64,000 bases of DNA from Streptomyces lydicus (GCF_004125265.1 NZ_RDTE01000003.1:5146001-5210000), one strand, 5' to 3'; positions 8,315 through 17,202 are shown, counted from the first letter of the stretch. Numbers and translations are program-made. Notes: generated by a model not told the origin, from the letters alone.

Positions 8315-8381
8315 GTGTACGGGGCGGTCGTGCAGGCCGCCGGATATGCGTTGCAGTCGGTTCAGGAAGGCGCCAGCCGTC

Positions 8382-9218
8382 ATGGTGGAGATCAAGACCC
8401 CCGAGCAGATCGCGAAGATGCGCGAGGCGGGGCTGGTGGTCGCCGCCATTCACGCGGCGACCCGGGAGGCCGCGGTGCCCGGCGCCACGACCAAGGACCT
8501 GGACGACGCGGCACGCAAGGTGCTCGCCGAGCACGGAGCGAAGTCGAACTTCCTCGGCTACGGCGGCTTCCCCGCGACGATCTGCACCTCGGTCAACGAT
8601 GTAGTGGTCCACGGCATCCCCGACACCGAGACGGTGCTGCAGAACGGCGACATCATCTCCATCGACTGCGGCGCGATCATCGAAGGCTGGCACGGCGACG
8701 CCGCGTACACCGCCTTCGTCGGCTCCGGCCACTCCGCGGAGCTGGTCGAGCTGAGCCGGGTCACCGAGGAGTCGATGTGGGCCGGCATCGCGGCGGTCGC
8801 CAAGGGCAACCGGCTGGTCGACATCTCCAAGGCGATCGAGGGCTACATCCGCCGCCAGCCGCGCCCCGCCAGCGGTAAGTACGGGATCGTCGAGGACTAC
8901 GGCGGCCACGGCATCGGCTCGCAGATGCACATGGACCCGCACCTGCTGAACTACGTCGACCGCAAGCGCGGCCGCGGCCCCAAGCTGGTGCCCGGCTTCT
9001 GCATCGCCATCGAGCCGATGGTCAACCTCGGCACGGCCAAGACCCACGTCCTCGACGACGACTGGACGGTCAAGTCGAACGACGGCAGCTGGTCCTCGCA
9101 CTGGGAGCACTCGGTCGCGCTGACCGAGGACGGCCCGCTGGTGCTGACCGCGCCGGACGGCGGCAAGGCCAAGCTCGCCGAGCTGGGGATCACCGCGGCG
9201 CCCGATCCTCTGGCCTGA
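8382..9218 (+). CDS. map: Methionine aminopeptidase type I
   Basis: Map removes the initiator methionine from nascent proteins. The 278-residue enzyme begins MVEIKTPEQIAKMREAG behind CAGGAAGG. The binuclear metal ligands are visible: Asp in SIDCGAIIEGWHGD (two Asp), His in GGHGIGSQMH, and Glu in IAIEPM and WEHSVALTED. There is no N-terminal zinc-finger or SH3-binding extension, so this is the basic type Ia-like form. Streptomycetes usually have more than one map paralogue. Confidence 0.96.
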   Translation: MVEIKTPEQIAKMREAGLVVAAIHAATREAAVPGATTKDLDDAARKVLAEHGAKSNFLGYGGFPATICTSVNDVVVHGIPDTETVLQNGDIISIDCGAIIEGWHGDAAYTAFVGSGHSAELVELSRVTEESMWAGIAAVAKGNRLVDISKAIEGYIRRQPRPASGKYGIVEDYGGHGIGSQMHMDPHLLNYVDRKRGRGPKLVPGFCIAIEPMVNLGTAKTHVLDDDWTVKSNDGSWSSHWEHSVALTEDGPLVLTAPDGGKAKLAELGITAAPDPLA

Positions 9219-9452
9219 CCCGCGCCGACGCCCCCGCCCGACGCCCCGACACGCCGCGCCCCGGCGCCCTGACGCGCCCGGCCGACCGGTCCCGGGCGTA
9301 AGGATCTCCCCGGGTGGGCAATAATCCTGGATTCGTCTTTTGCCGGGCGCTGACGTAGACTAACGCGTCGGCTCTCGTGCATCCGTATGCCCTCTTGGTC
9401 GAGGGTGTGGTGCGGGATAGTCGATCAAGGTAGCCGATTCGAAGGGCGAAGC
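9219..9452 (+). other. map-infA intergenic region
   Basis: This 234-base gap likely holds the infA promoter. A TAGACT hexamer near 9355 in GACGTAGACTAACG resembles a vegetative -10, but the -35 partner is unclear. No gene is supported here. Confidence 0.35.
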
Positions 9453-9674
9453 GTGGCCAAGAAGCAAGGTGCCATCGAAATCGAGGGCACCGTGATCGAG
9501 TCCCTCCCGAACGCCATGTTCAAGGTGGAGCTCCAGAACGGTCACAAGGTCCTCGCGCACATCAGCGGAAAGATGCGGATGCACTACATCCGTATCCTCC
9601 CGGATGACCGGGTCGTCGTGGAGCTCTCTCCCTACGACCTGACGCGTGGCCGGATCGTCTACCGCTACAAGTAG
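9453..9674 (+). CDS. infA: Translation initiation factor IF-1
   Basis: IF-1 blocks the A-site of the 30S subunit during initiation. The 73-residue protein MAKKQGAIEIEGTVIESLPN is a single S1/OB-fold domain of exact family length. The start is GTG 9453, preceded by GAAGGGCGAA. It opens the alpha operon (infA-rpmJ-rpsM-rpsK-rpsD-rpoA-rplQ). Confidence 0.97.
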   Translation: MAKKQGAIEIEGTVIESLPNAMFKVELQNGHKVLAHISGKMRMHYIRILPDDRVVVELSPYDLTRGRIVYRYK

Positions 9675-9734
9675 ATCTTGTCGCCGCCCCGCTCCCGTGG
9701 GGTGACGGCACTGACCCGGAGAACCTCACATCCC

Positions 9735-9848
9735 ATGAAGGTCAAGCCGAGCGTCAAGAAGATCTGCGACAAGTGCAAGGTGATCCGCCGCCACGGCCGG
9801 GTCATGGTCATCTGCGACAACCTGCGCCACAAGCAGCGCCAGGGCTGA
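9735..9848 (+). CDS. rpmJ: 50S ribosomal protein L36, zinc-binding form
   Basis: L36 is the smallest 50S protein and stabilises 23S rRNA near the factor site. Reading from ATG 9735 gives 37 residues, MKVKPSVKKICDKCKVIRRH and so on. The zinc ligands C11, C14, C27 and H32 are present, so this is the C+ (zinc) paralogue. It lies between infA and rpsM as in most bacteria. Confidence 0.96.
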   Translation: MKVKPSVKKICDKCKVIRRHGRVMVICDNLRHKQRQG

Positions 9849-10045
9849 CGCACGCCGACCACCTGCATTTCGCAGTTTTCGCGCGACGCAAGCACATACG
9901 TACATACGCAGTCACCCGACCCCCGCATCTCTCGCGTGGGACGACACCCCCGGCTCGGAGGCCGGGGACCCGGCTCGTAATTCTGCAGAGTCTTACGGGA
10001 ACGGTGCTGCGGAAGACCTCCGAATAGCCATCAGGAGCCACATCA

Positions 10046-10426
10046 ATGGCACGCCTCGCAGGCGTTGATCTCCCGCGCGAAAAGCGTGTGGAGGTCGCCC
10101 TCACCTACGTCTTCGGTATCGGGCGGACGCTGTCGCAGCAGACCCTCGCCGCCACCGGCGTGGACCCCAACACCCGTGTTCGCGATCTTGCCGAGGAAGA
10201 CCTCATCAAGATCCGCGAGTTCGTGGACAACAACCTCAAGACCGAGGGTGACCTCCGTCGCGAGATCCAGGCCGACATCCGCCGCAAGGTCGAGATCGGC
10301 TGCTACCAGGGTCTGCGTCACCGTCGCGGTCTGCCGGTGCACGGTCAGCGCACCAGCACGAACGCCCGTACCCGCAAGGGTCCGCGTCGCGCGATCGCCG
10401 GCAAGAAGAAGCCGGGCAAGAAGTAG
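10046..10426 (+). CDS. rpsM: 30S ribosomal protein S13
   Basis: S13 sits in the 30S head and contacts the P-site tRNA and L5. The 126-residue protein begins MARLAGVDLPREKRVEVALT and contains the helix-hairpin-helix region plus the basic tail GQRTSTNARTRKGPRRAIAG. The preceding 197-base gap has no other gene; AGGAGCC lies upstream of the ATG. Confidence 0.97.
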   Translation: MARLAGVDLPREKRVEVALTYVFGIGRTLSQQTLAATGVDPNTRVRDLAEEDLIKIREFVDNNLKTEGDLRREIQADIRRKVEIGCYQGLRHRRGLPVHGQRTSTNARTRKGPRRAIAGKKKPGKK

Positions 10427-10450
10427 TCCTCAGCAGGACGCACTGTGTGC

Positions 10451-10470
10451 TCCGGGGGACGCCCCCCGGA
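10451..10470 (+). repeat. Short G/C hairpin between rpsM and rpsK
   Basis: TCCGGGGG pairs with CCCCCGGA around a 4-base loop in the 96-base rpsM-rpsK gap. I know similar C/G hairpins as common intergenic units in streptomycetes. It has no T-tail, so it is probably not a full terminator within this operon. Confidence 0.5.
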
Positions 10471-10522
10471 CCCCTGCAAGCGGTCTTCGCTGTAGGACCG
10501 ACCACCTCCACGGGAGTAATGA

Positions 10523-10927
10523 ATGCCTCCGAAGGGCCGTACGGCCGGCGCCAAGAAGGTGCGCCGCAAGGAGAAGAAGAACGTTGCCCACGGGCACGCT
10601 CACATCAAGAGCACGTTCAACAACACGATCGTTTCGATCACCGACCCCACGGGCAACGTGATCTCTTGGGCCTCTGCCGGCCACGTCGGCTTCAAGGGCT
10701 CGCGCAAGTCCACCCCCTTCGCCGCGCAGATGGCCGCCGAGTCGGCCGCCCGCCGCGCGCAGGAGCACGGCATGCGCAAGGTCGACGTCTTCGTCAAGGG
10801 TCCCGGCTCCGGCCGTGAGACCGCGATCCGCTCCCTCCAGGCCACCGGCCTCGAGGTGGGTTCGATCCAGGACGTCACCCCCACTCCGCACAACGGATGC
10901 CGCCCGCCCAAGCGCCGGCGCGTCTGA
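10523..10927 (+). CDS. rpsK: 30S ribosomal protein S11
   Basis: S11 forms part of the 30S platform near the E-site. The 134-residue protein has the family core GHAHIKSTFNNTIVSITDPT and the conserved C-terminus DVTPTPHNGCRPPKRRRV. GGGAG lies upstream of the ATG. Confidence 0.97.
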   Translation: MPPKGRTAGAKKVRRKEKKNVAHGHAHIKSTFNNTIVSITDPTGNVISWASAGHVGFKGSRKSTPFAAQMAAESAARRAQEHGMRKVDVFVKGPGSGRETAIRSLQATGLEVGSIQDVTPTPHNGCRPPKRRRV

Positions 10928-10956
10928 CGCACTGAGGTAACGGAGACAACTGGAAA

Positions 10957-11583
10957 ATGGCGCGATACACCGGGGCCGACTGCAAGCGTTGCCGTCGGGA
11001 GAAGCAGAAGCTCTTCCTCAAGGGGAGCAAGTGCGAGAGCGCGAAGTGCCCGATCGAGATCCGTCCTTACCCCCCGGGTGAGCACGGTCGCGGGCGCACC
11101 AAGGACAGCGAGTACCTGCTCCAGCTTCGTGAGAAGCAGAAGTGCAGCCGTATTTACGGTGTCCTGGAGAAGCAGTTCGTGAACTACTACAAGGAAGCGA
11201 ACCAGAAGACCGGCAAGACCGGTGAGAACCTTCTGCGCATCCTTGAGACCCGCCTCGACAACGTGGTCTACCGGGCCGGCTTTGCCAAGTCCCGCGACCA
11301 CGCCCGTCAGCTGGTGCGTCACGGACACATCACGGTGAACGGCCGCAAGACCGACATTCCGTCGGCTCGTGTGTCCGTGAACGACATCGTCGAGGTCCGC
11401 GAGGGCTCTCGGAACCTGACCCCCTTCGAGGTGGCCAAGGCCGAGGCCGGCGAGAAGACGGTTCCGGCCTGGCTGGAAGCGATCCCCTCGAACCTGCGGA
11501 TCCTCGTGCACAGCATGCCCGAGCGCCAGGTGATCGACACCCAGGTGCAGGAGCAGCTGATCGTGGAGCTCTACTCCAAGTAA
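10957..11583 (+). CDS. rpsD: 30S ribosomal protein S4 (zinc-motif form)
   Basis: S4 nucleates 30S assembly and binds the 5' domain of 16S rRNA. The 208-residue product has the N-terminal S4 domain with a Cys cluster (DCKRCRREKQK, KCESAKC) that can bind zinc, and the S4 RNA-binding fold around RLDNVVYRAGFAKSRDHARQ. It starts MARYTGADCKRC behind GGAGA. The Cys motif marks it as the C+ type. Confidence 0.96.
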   Translation: MARYTGADCKRCRREKQKLFLKGSKCESAKCPIEIRPYPPGEHGRGRTKDSEYLLQLREKQKCSRIYGVLEKQFVNYYKEANQKTGKTGENLLRILETRLDNVVYRAGFAKSRDHARQLVRHGHITVNGRKTDIPSARVSVNDIVEVREGSRNLTPFEVAKAEAGEKTVPAWLEAIPSNLRILVHSMPERQVIDTQVQEQLIVELYSK

Positions 11584-11692
11584 GAGCTGACCGGTGGGGG
11601 CGGTACGGAGCCGATGGCGCCGTGCCGCCCGTACCCTTGTCAGTACAGCGGGCGTCAAATAGCGGGCGTCCACGACTGAAGGATCGAACACC

Positions 11693-12715
11693 ATGCTGAT
11701 TGCTCAGCGTCCCTCGCTGACCGAAGAGGTCGTCGACGAATACCGCTCCCGGTTCGTGATCGAGCCGCTGGAGCCGGGCTTCGGCTACACCCTCGGCAAC
11801 TCCCTGCGTCGGACCCTCCTGTCCTCGATCCCGGGTGCGGCGGTCACGTCCATCCGCATCGACGGTGTCCTGCACGAGTTCACCACCGTGCCGGGCGTCA
11901 AGGAGGACGTCACCGACCTGATCCTCAACATCAAGCAGCTGGTCGTCTCCTCGGAGCACGACGAGCCGGTCGTGATGTACCTGCGCAAGCAGGGCCCCGG
12001 CCTGGTCACCGCCGCGGACATCGCCCCGCCGGCCGGTGTCGAGGTGCACAACCCGGACCTGGTCCTCGCCACGCTCAACGGCAAGGGCAAGCTGGAGATG
12101 GAGCTGACCGTCGAGCGCGGTCGCGGCTACGTCTCCGCCGTCCAGAACAAGCAGGTGGGCCAGGAGATCGGCCGTATCCCGGTCGACTCCATCTACTCGC
12201 CGGTGCTCAAGGTCACGTACAAGGTCGAGGCGACCCGTGTCGAGCAGCGCACCGACTTCGACAAGCTGATCGTCGACGTCGAGACCAAGCAGGCCATGCG
12301 CCCGCGTGACGCCATGGCGTCCGCCGGTAAGACCCTGGTCGAGCTGTTCGGTCTGGCGCGCGAGCTCAACATCGACGCCGAAGGCATCGACATGGGCCCG
12401 TCCCCGACGGACGCCGCCCTGGCCGCCGACCTGGCGCTGCCGATCGAGGAGCTGGAGCTCACGGTCCGCTCGTACAACTGCCTCAAGCGTGAGGGCATCC
12501 ACTCCGTGGGTGAGCTCGTGGCGCGCTCCGAGGCCGACCTGCTCGACATCCGCAACTTCGGTGCGAAGTCGATCGACGAGGTCAAGGCGAAGCTGGCCGG
12601 CATGGGCCTGGCCCTCAAGGACAGCCCGCCCGGATTCGACCCGACCGCCGCCGCCGACGCGTTTGGCGCGGACGACGACGCGGATGCGGGCTTCGTCGAG
12701 ACCGAGCAGTACTGA
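11693..12715 (+). CDS. rpoA: RNA polymerase alpha subunit
   Basis: Alpha dimerises to scaffold RNA polymerase, and its C-terminal domain contacts UP elements and activators. The 340-residue protein shows the N-terminal dimerisation domain (RFVIEPLEPGFGYTLGNSLR) and the C-terminal domain (LELTVRSYNCLKREGIHSVG) with an acidic tail. AAGGATCGAACACC precedes the ATG. The rpsD-rpoA gap of 109 bases could host an additional promoter, but no clear motif was found. Confidence 0.98.
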   Translation: MLIAQRPSLTEEVVDEYRSRFVIEPLEPGFGYTLGNSLRRTLLSSIPGAAVTSIRIDGVLHEFTTVPGVKEDVTDLILNIKQLVVSSEHDEPVVMYLRKQGPGLVTAADIAPPAGVEVHNPDLVLATLNGKGKLEMELTVERGRGYVSAVQNKQVGQEIGRIPVDSIYSPVLKVTYKVEATRVEQRTDFDKLIVDVETKQAMRPRDAMASAGKTLVELFGLARELNIDAEGIDMGPSPTDAALAADLALPIEELELTVRSYNCLKREGIHSVGELVARSEADLLDIRNFGAKSIDEVKAKLAGMGLALKDSPPGFDPTAAADAFGADDDADAGFVETEQY

Positions 12716-12743
12716 GCCTGCGGCTTCGGCGTGGCTGAGGCTT

Positions 12744-12775
12744 TGTCCTCAAACGCCGGACGGGCTGAATTTTGA
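12744..12775. repeat. Streptomyces-type REP-like unit in the rpoA-rplQ gap
   Basis: The sequence CCTCAAACGCCGGACGGGCT followed by GAATTTTGA matches a half-unit I know as a recurrent intergenic element in streptomycetes (its complement reads AGCCCGTCCGGCGTTTGAGG). Only one arm is present here, between two co-transcribed essential genes. The family assignment comes from memory of such elements, not a search. Confidence 0.6.
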
Positions 12776-12853
12776 TCTTCCGCGGGGCGGCCGCCTCGTG
12801 GGAACTGACACCGGTACCTGATACGGCCGGTGCAGCTATGAAGGAGATACACC

Positions 12854-13321
12854 ATGCCGAAGCCCGCCAAGGGTGCCCGTCTGGGCGGCAGCGCTGCGCA
12901 CGAGCGCCTGATGCTGCGCAACCTGGCCACCTCGCTCTTCGAGCACGGCCGCATCACGACGACCGAGGCCAAGGCCCGTCGTCTGCGTCCGTACGCGGAG
13001 CGCCTGGTGACCAAGGCGAAGAAGGGCGACCTTCACAACCGCCGTCAGGTCATGCAGCTGATCTCGGACAAGAGCGTTGTGCACACGCTCTTCACGGAGA
13101 TCGCCCCGCGGTTCGAGAACCGTCCGGGTGGCTACACCCGTATCACCAAGATCGGTAACCGCCGTGGCGACAACGCGCCCATGGCCGTCATCGAGCTGGT
13201 GGAGGCGCTGACCGTGGCCCAGCAGGCCACCGGTGAGGCCGAGGCCGCGACGAAGCGTGCGGCCAAGGACGCGGAGGCGGCCGAGGCTGCCGAGGCGACC
13301 GAGGAGTCGAAGGACGCCTGA
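12854..13321 (+). CDS. rplQ: 50S ribosomal protein L17
   Basis: L17 binds the exit-tunnel region of the 50S subunit. The 155-residue product starts MPKPAKGARLGGSAAHERLM and contains RPYAERLVTKAKKGDLHNRR; the C-terminus is an Ala/Glu-rich extension normal for actinobacteria. The Shine-Dalgarno is very strong (AAGGAGATACACC before ATG). It closes the alpha operon and a perfect terminator follows. Confidence 0.97.
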   Translation: MPKPAKGARLGGSAAHERLMLRNLATSLFEHGRITTTEAKARRLRPYAERLVTKAKKGDLHNRRQVMQLISDKSVVHTLFTEIAPRFENRPGGYTRITKIGNRRGDNAPMAVIELVEALTVAQQATGEAEAATKRAAKDAEAAEAAEATEESKDA

Positions 13322-13338
13322 GTCCTGACCGACGTGTG

Positions 13339-13371
13339 AGCGGGTCCGCCCTTCGGGGCGGGCCCGCTTTC
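13339..13371 (+). terminator. Terminator of the alpha operon
   Basis: AGCGGGTCCGCCC (13339-13351) pairs with GGGCGGGCCCGCT (13356-13368) across a TTCG tetraloop, followed by TTT. One G-T wobble interrupts an otherwise complete 13-bp stem. It lies 17 bases after the rplQ stop. Confidence 0.9.
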
Positions 13372-13481
13372 GTATGCGCGGGCGGGCGGTGGCGGGGGCG
13401 GTCCGCCGTGCCAGATGCATCGTGCCCGGGGGAGGGGCCCGTGCGGAACGGCTGCCCGTGGTGTGAGGGAGGATTGCTGTC

Positions 13482-14348
13482 GTGAGTGACGAAGTGGAGC
13501 CCGGGTTCGTCCGGGTGCGGATGGACCTTTCCTACGATGGAAAGGACTTCTCCGGGTGGGCGAAGCAGGCCGGTGGCCGGCGGACCGTGCAGGGGGAGAT
13601 CGAGGACGCGCTGCGGACCGTGACCCGGTCCGGGGAGACGTACGAGCTCACCGTCGCCGGGCGGACGGATGCGGGGGTGCATGCGCGGGGGCAGGTGGCG
13701 CACGTGGACCTGCCCGGGGCGGTGTGGGCCGAGCATCAGGACAAGCTGCTGCGGCGGCTGGCCGGGCGGCTGCCCAAGGACGTGCGGGTGTGGCGGCTGG
13801 CCGAGGCGCCGTACGGGTTCAACGCGCGGTTCTCGGCGGTCTGGCGGCGGTATGCGTACCGGGTGACCGATCACCACGGGGGCGTGGATCCGCTGCTGCG
13901 CGGCCATGTGCTGTGGCACGACTGGGAGCTGGACGTCGAGGCGATGAACGAGGCCTCGCGGCCGCTGCTGGGGGAGCACGACTTCGCGGCGTACTGCAAG
14001 CGGCGGGAGGGCGCGACGACGATCCGTACGCTGCAGGAGCTGAGCTGGTCGCGCGGGGCGGACGGGATCATCACCGCGACCGTGCGGGCGGACGCCTTCT
14101 GCCACAACATGGTGCGGTCGCTGGTGGGGGCGATGCTGTTCGTCGGCGACGGGCACCGGCCGGTGGAGTGGCCCGGGAAGGTGCTGGCCGCCGGGGTGCG
14201 GGACTCCGCCGTCCATGTCGTGCGGCCGCACGGGCTGACGCTGGAGGAGGTCGGCTATCCGGCCGACGAGCTGCTGATGGCCCGCAACCAGGAGGCGCGG
14301 AACAAGCGGACGCTGCCCGGGGCCGGTGGCGGGGGCGGCTGCTGCTGA
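13482..14348 (+). CDS. truA: tRNA pseudouridine(38-40) synthase
   Basis: TruA isomerises U38, U39 and U40 in the tRNA anticodon arm. The 288-residue enzyme starts at GTG 13482 (GAGGGAGGATT upstream). It contains the catalytic motif GRTDAGVHARGQ with Asp63, then the second domain motif CHNMVRSLVGAMLFVGDG. It ends in a Gly/Cys-rich tail. It follows rplQ, as in many Gram-positives. Confidence 0.96.
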   Translation: MSDEVEPGFVRVRMDLSYDGKDFSGWAKQAGGRRTVQGEIEDALRTVTRSGETYELTVAGRTDAGVHARGQVAHVDLPGAVWAEHQDKLLRRLAGRLPKDVRVWRLAEAPYGFNARFSAVWRRYAYRVTDHHGGVDPLLRGHVLWHDWELDVEAMNEASRPLLGEHDFAAYCKRREGATTIRTLQELSWSRGADGIITATVRADAFCHNMVRSLVGAMLFVGDGHRPVEWPGKVLAAGVRDSAVHVVRPHGLTLEEVGYPADELLMARNQEARNKRTLPGAGGGGGCC

Positions 14349-14356
14349 GCGGTGGC

Positions 14357-14410
14357 CCGTGGAGTCTTGCGGTGACCGTGGAATCTTGCGGTGACCCGTG
14401 GAGCTTTCGG
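14357..14410. repeat. Tandem 19-bp repeat after truA
   Basis: CCGTGGAGTCTTGCGGTGA at 14357-14375 is repeated with one change at 14376-14394, and a decayed third copy follows. It fills the gap before the convergent terminator and looks like a local slippage duplication. Confidence 0.7.
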
Positions 14411-14434
14411 GGCGCCGCCGGGAAGGGCGGCGCC
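14411..14434. terminator. Hairpin between convergent truA and membrane protein gene
   Basis: GGCGCCGCC (14411-14419) pairs perfectly with GGCGGCGCC (14426-14434) around a 6-base loop. Its place between two convergent genes suggests it can end transcripts from both sides. Confidence 0.55.
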
Positions 14435-14468
14435 ACCGGAAGCGGTCAGGACGTGCCGGCGCAAGCGG

Positions 14469-15350
14469 TCAGGACTTGCCGGCCTTCTTCTGGGCGTCCT
14501 TGAGCTGCTGTTCGGCAGCCTTGGCGGCCTGGTCCTTGCCGCGCTGGGTGATCTGGCTGAACGCGTAGGCGCCGCCGTCCCGGGCGATCTGCCGGGCCTT
14601 GGTCTCCGTGGCGGTGACGTCCTTGCCGTTGAGGTAGCCGGCGATCGTGAAGTACGCGTAGCGGCCGGTGGCGTTGGTCGCCATCCGGCACTTCGTGCCC
14701 TGGCAGAAGTCCGAGGGGACCCCGCCGCCGGGCAGCGGCATCAGGTTGGCCTTGTTCTCGTTCATGACCTTGGTGGCCTGTGCGGGGGAGTCGAAGACCG
14801 CGATGCCGAGGGTGACCGCGACGCCGCCCTTGGCGTAGGTGGCGCGCAGCAGCTGCTTGCAGCCGTTGTGGGACAGCGAGGAGACCAGCGGCCCCTGGGC
14901 GGCGGCGGTGCAGTCCTTGGTGGTGGCGGTCTTGGTGCGCGGGTAGGTGTGCGCGCCGACGACCATGCTCTTCTGCGCGAAGAGGGTGGCCGGGGTGAGC
15001 GGCGCCTTGTCCTTCTTCGGGTCGGAGATGTAGTCCCGCGGGTTGGGCGGGGGCGGCACGGAGACGTCGGGGAAGGACGGCTGGGCGTCCGGCGCCGCGG
15101 CCTGGTCGGACGCCGTGGGCGACGCCGTCGGGTTGCCGCCCGGTGAGCCACTGCCGCCGGATATGACGGCGAAGGTGACGATGCCGGCCACCGCGAGGGC
15201 CGCCAGCGCTCCGCCGCCGATCCACAGCCGGCGTTTGCGGCGGGCCTGTGCCTCGCTCTCCTCGGCGAGTGCACCCCAGTCCGGAGTGGACGACGAAGAA
15301 CCCCCGGGGCCGTCGAACGGCCCCCCTTGCCCAAAGCTCATGCCGCGCAT
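14469..15350 (-). CDS. Single-pass membrane protein of unknown function
   Basis: The 293-residue product has a short cytoplasmic Gly/Ser-rich N-terminus, a basic stop (RRKRR, residues 37-41) and one hydrophobic segment at about 42-64. A Pro/Ala/Ser linker follows, then an extracytoplasmic domain of about 190 residues with two Cys pairs (DCTAA and GC; FCQGTKC). I do not recognise a named family. Similar proteins occupy the same truA/ABC-F interval in other streptomycetes as far as I recall. An internal ATG three codons in (15341) is an equally possible start. The gene is convergent with truA and divergent from the ABC-F gene. Confidence 0.85.
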   Translation of the reverse strand: MRGMSFGQGGPFDGPGGSSSSTPDWGALAEESEAQARRKRRLWIGGGALAALAVAGIVTFAVISGGSGSPGGNPTASPTASDQAAAPDAQPSFPDVSVPPPPNPRDYISDPKKDKAPLTPATLFAQKSMVVGAHTYPRTKTATTKDCTAAAQGPLVSSLSHNGCKQLLRATYAKGGVAVTLGIAVFDSPAQATKVMNENKANLMPLPGGGVPSDFCQGTKCRMATNATGRYAYFTIAGYLNGKDVTATETKARQIARDGGAYAFSQITQRGKDQAAKAAEQQLKDAQKKAGKS

Positions 15351-15397
15351 CCTAATGGGGTTGGTGGAACGCCCGGAGGCCGGTCACAATCCCGCTC

Positions 15398-17032
15398 ATG
15401 GGACATCTTGAGGCCGGACATCTGGAGTACTACCTGCCGGACGGGAGGGTCCTGCTGGGAGACGTGTCCTTCCGAGTGGGGGAGGGCGCGTCGGTCGCCC
15501 TGGTGGGGGCCAACGGCGCCGGAAAGACGACGCTGCTGCGGCTGATCGCGGGGGAGCTCCAGCCGCACGGCGGGGCGGTGACGGTCAGCGGCGGGCTGGG
15601 CGTGATGCCGCAGTTCGTGGGCTCCGTACGGGACGAGCGCACGGTGCGCGACCTGCTGGTGTCCGTGGCGCAGCCGCGGATCAGGGCGGCGGCAGCGGCG
15701 GTGGACGCCGCCGAGCTGGCGATGATGAGCGCCGAGGGCGACGACGAGGCAGCGCAGATGGCCTACGCCCAGGCGCTCAGCGACTGGGCCGAGGCGCGCG
15801 GCTACGAGGCCGAGACGGCCTGGGACATCTGCACGACGGCGGCCCTGGGGATGCCGTACGAGAAGGCGCAGTGGCGGCAGGTGCGCACGCTGTCCGGGGG
15901 CGAGCAGAAGCGGCTGGTGCTGGAGTCGCTGCTGCGCGGCACGGACGAGGTGCTGCTGCTGGACGAGCCGGACAACTATCTGGACGTCCCCGGCAAGCGC
16001 TGGCTGGAGGAACAGCTCCGGCAGACCCGTAAGACGGTGCTGTTCGTCTCGCACGACCGGGAGCTGCTGGCCCGGGCCGCGGAGAAGATCGTCAGCGTCG
16101 AGCCGGGGCCCGCGGGCTCCGACGTCTGGGTGCACGGCGGCGGCTTCGACACCTACCACGCGGCGCGCAAGGAGCGCTTCGCCCGCTTCGAGGAGCTGCG
16201 GCGGCGCTGGGACGAGAAGCACGCACAGCTCAAGAAGCTGGTGGTCTCGCTGCGCCAGGCGGCCTCGGTCAGCCACGAGCTGGCCTCGCGCTACGCCGCG
16301 GCGCAGACCCGGCTGAAGAAGTTCGAGGAGGCCGGGCCGCCGCCGGAGCCGCCGCGTGAGCAGGACATCACCATGCGGCTGCGCGGTGGACGCACCGGGG
16401 TACGGGCGGTCACCTGCGAGGGGCTGGAGCTGACCGGCCTCATGAAGCCCTTCTCCCTGGAGATCTTCTACGGCGAGCGGGTCGCGGTTCTCGGCTCGAA
16501 CGGGTCGGGCAAGTCCCACTTCCTGCGGCTGCTGGCCGGGGACGAGCAGAACCCCGTTGCGCACACCGGCAGCTGGAAGCTCGGCGCCCGCGTCGTCCCG
16601 GGGCACTTCGCGCAGACCCACGCCCACCCCGAGCTGATGGGCCGCACCCTGCTCGACATCCTGTGGACCGAGCACGCCAAGAACAAGGGGCAGGCCATGT
16701 CAGCGCTGCGCCGCTACGAGCTGGAGCAGCAGGCCGAGCAGCGCTTCGAACGGCTCTCCGGCGGCCAGCAGGCGCGCTTCCAGATCCTGCTGCTGGAGCT
16801 GTCCGGCACGACCGCGCTGCTGCTCGACGAGCCGACGGACAACCTGGACCTGGAGTCGGCCGAGGCGCTGCAGGAGGGGCTGGAGGCGTACGAGGGGACG
16901 GTGGTGGCGGTGACCCACGACCGGTGGTTCGCGCGCTCCTTCGACCGGTTCCTGGTGTTCGGCTCCGACGGGCTGGTGCGGGAGACGGCGGAGCCGGTGT
17001 GGGACGAGCGGCGGGTGGTGCGCGAGCGGTAG
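15398..17032 (+). CDS. ABC-F family ATPase
   Basis: This 544-residue cytoplasmic protein has two ATPase cassettes and no membrane segments. Walker A motifs are GANGAGKTT (about residue 47) and GSNGSGKS (about 367). Signature motifs are LSGGEQKR and LSGGQQAR, and the Walker B/switch regions end in SHD and THD. A charged linker lies between the halves. ABC-F proteins act on ribosomes as translation factors or antibiotic-protection proteins; which applies here cannot be told from sequence. It sits between a membrane protein gene and rplM. Confidence 0.9.
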   Translation: MGHLEAGHLEYYLPDGRVLLGDVSFRVGEGASVALVGANGAGKTTLLRLIAGELQPHGGAVTVSGGLGVMPQFVGSVRDERTVRDLLVSVAQPRIRAAAAAVDAAELAMMSAEGDDEAAQMAYAQALSDWAEARGYEAETAWDICTTAALGMPYEKAQWRQVRTLSGGEQKRLVLESLLRGTDEVLLLDEPDNYLDVPGKRWLEEQLRQTRKTVLFVSHDRELLARAAEKIVSVEPGPAGSDVWVHGGGFDTYHAARKERFARFEELRRRWDEKHAQLKKLVVSLRQAASVSHELASRYAAAQTRLKKFEEAGPPPEPPREQDITMRLRGGRTGVRAVTCEGLELTGLMKPFSLEIFYGERVAVLGSNGSGKSHFLRLLAGDEQNPVAHTGSWKLGARVVPGHFAQTHAHPELMGRTLLDILWTEHAKNKGQAMSALRRYELEQQAEQRFERLSGGQQARFQILLLELSGTTALLLDEPTDNLDLESAEALQEGLEAYEGTVVAVTHDRWFARSFDRFLVFGSDGLVRETAEPVWDERRVVRER

Positions 17033-17034
17033 GC

Positions 17035-17076
17035 GTGGCCGGCCCGCGTCCCCGGTGTGGCCGGCCCGCGTCCCCG
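17035..17076. repeat. Tandem 22-bp duplication after the ABC-F gene
   Basis: GTGGCCGGCCCGCGTCCCCG occurs at 17035-17054 and again at 17057-17076. The GGCCGG core is self-complementary. It lies just after the ABC-F stop and has no visible coding role. Confidence 0.7.
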
Positions 17077-17172
17077 ATGTGGCGGTGCCGGTGGGGGCTG
17101 TGGGGCGGCCGATACGCACGGTGACCGGAGCGGCGGTTGGAGGCCGGTGCCGCGCGCCGGTCCGGGGGCGTT

Positions 17173-17202
17173 TTGACCCCACCGGGGCCGGGCCGGTATT
17201 CT
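17173..17202 (+). promoter_or_regulatory. Candidate vegetative promoter for rplM-rpsI
   Basis: TTGACC (17173-17178) and TATTCT (17197-17202) are separated by 18 bases, a good fit to the HrdB-type promoter. A leader of about 200 bases runs to the rplM start; the remaining sequence of the 381-base gap holds no gene. Confidence 0.6.
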
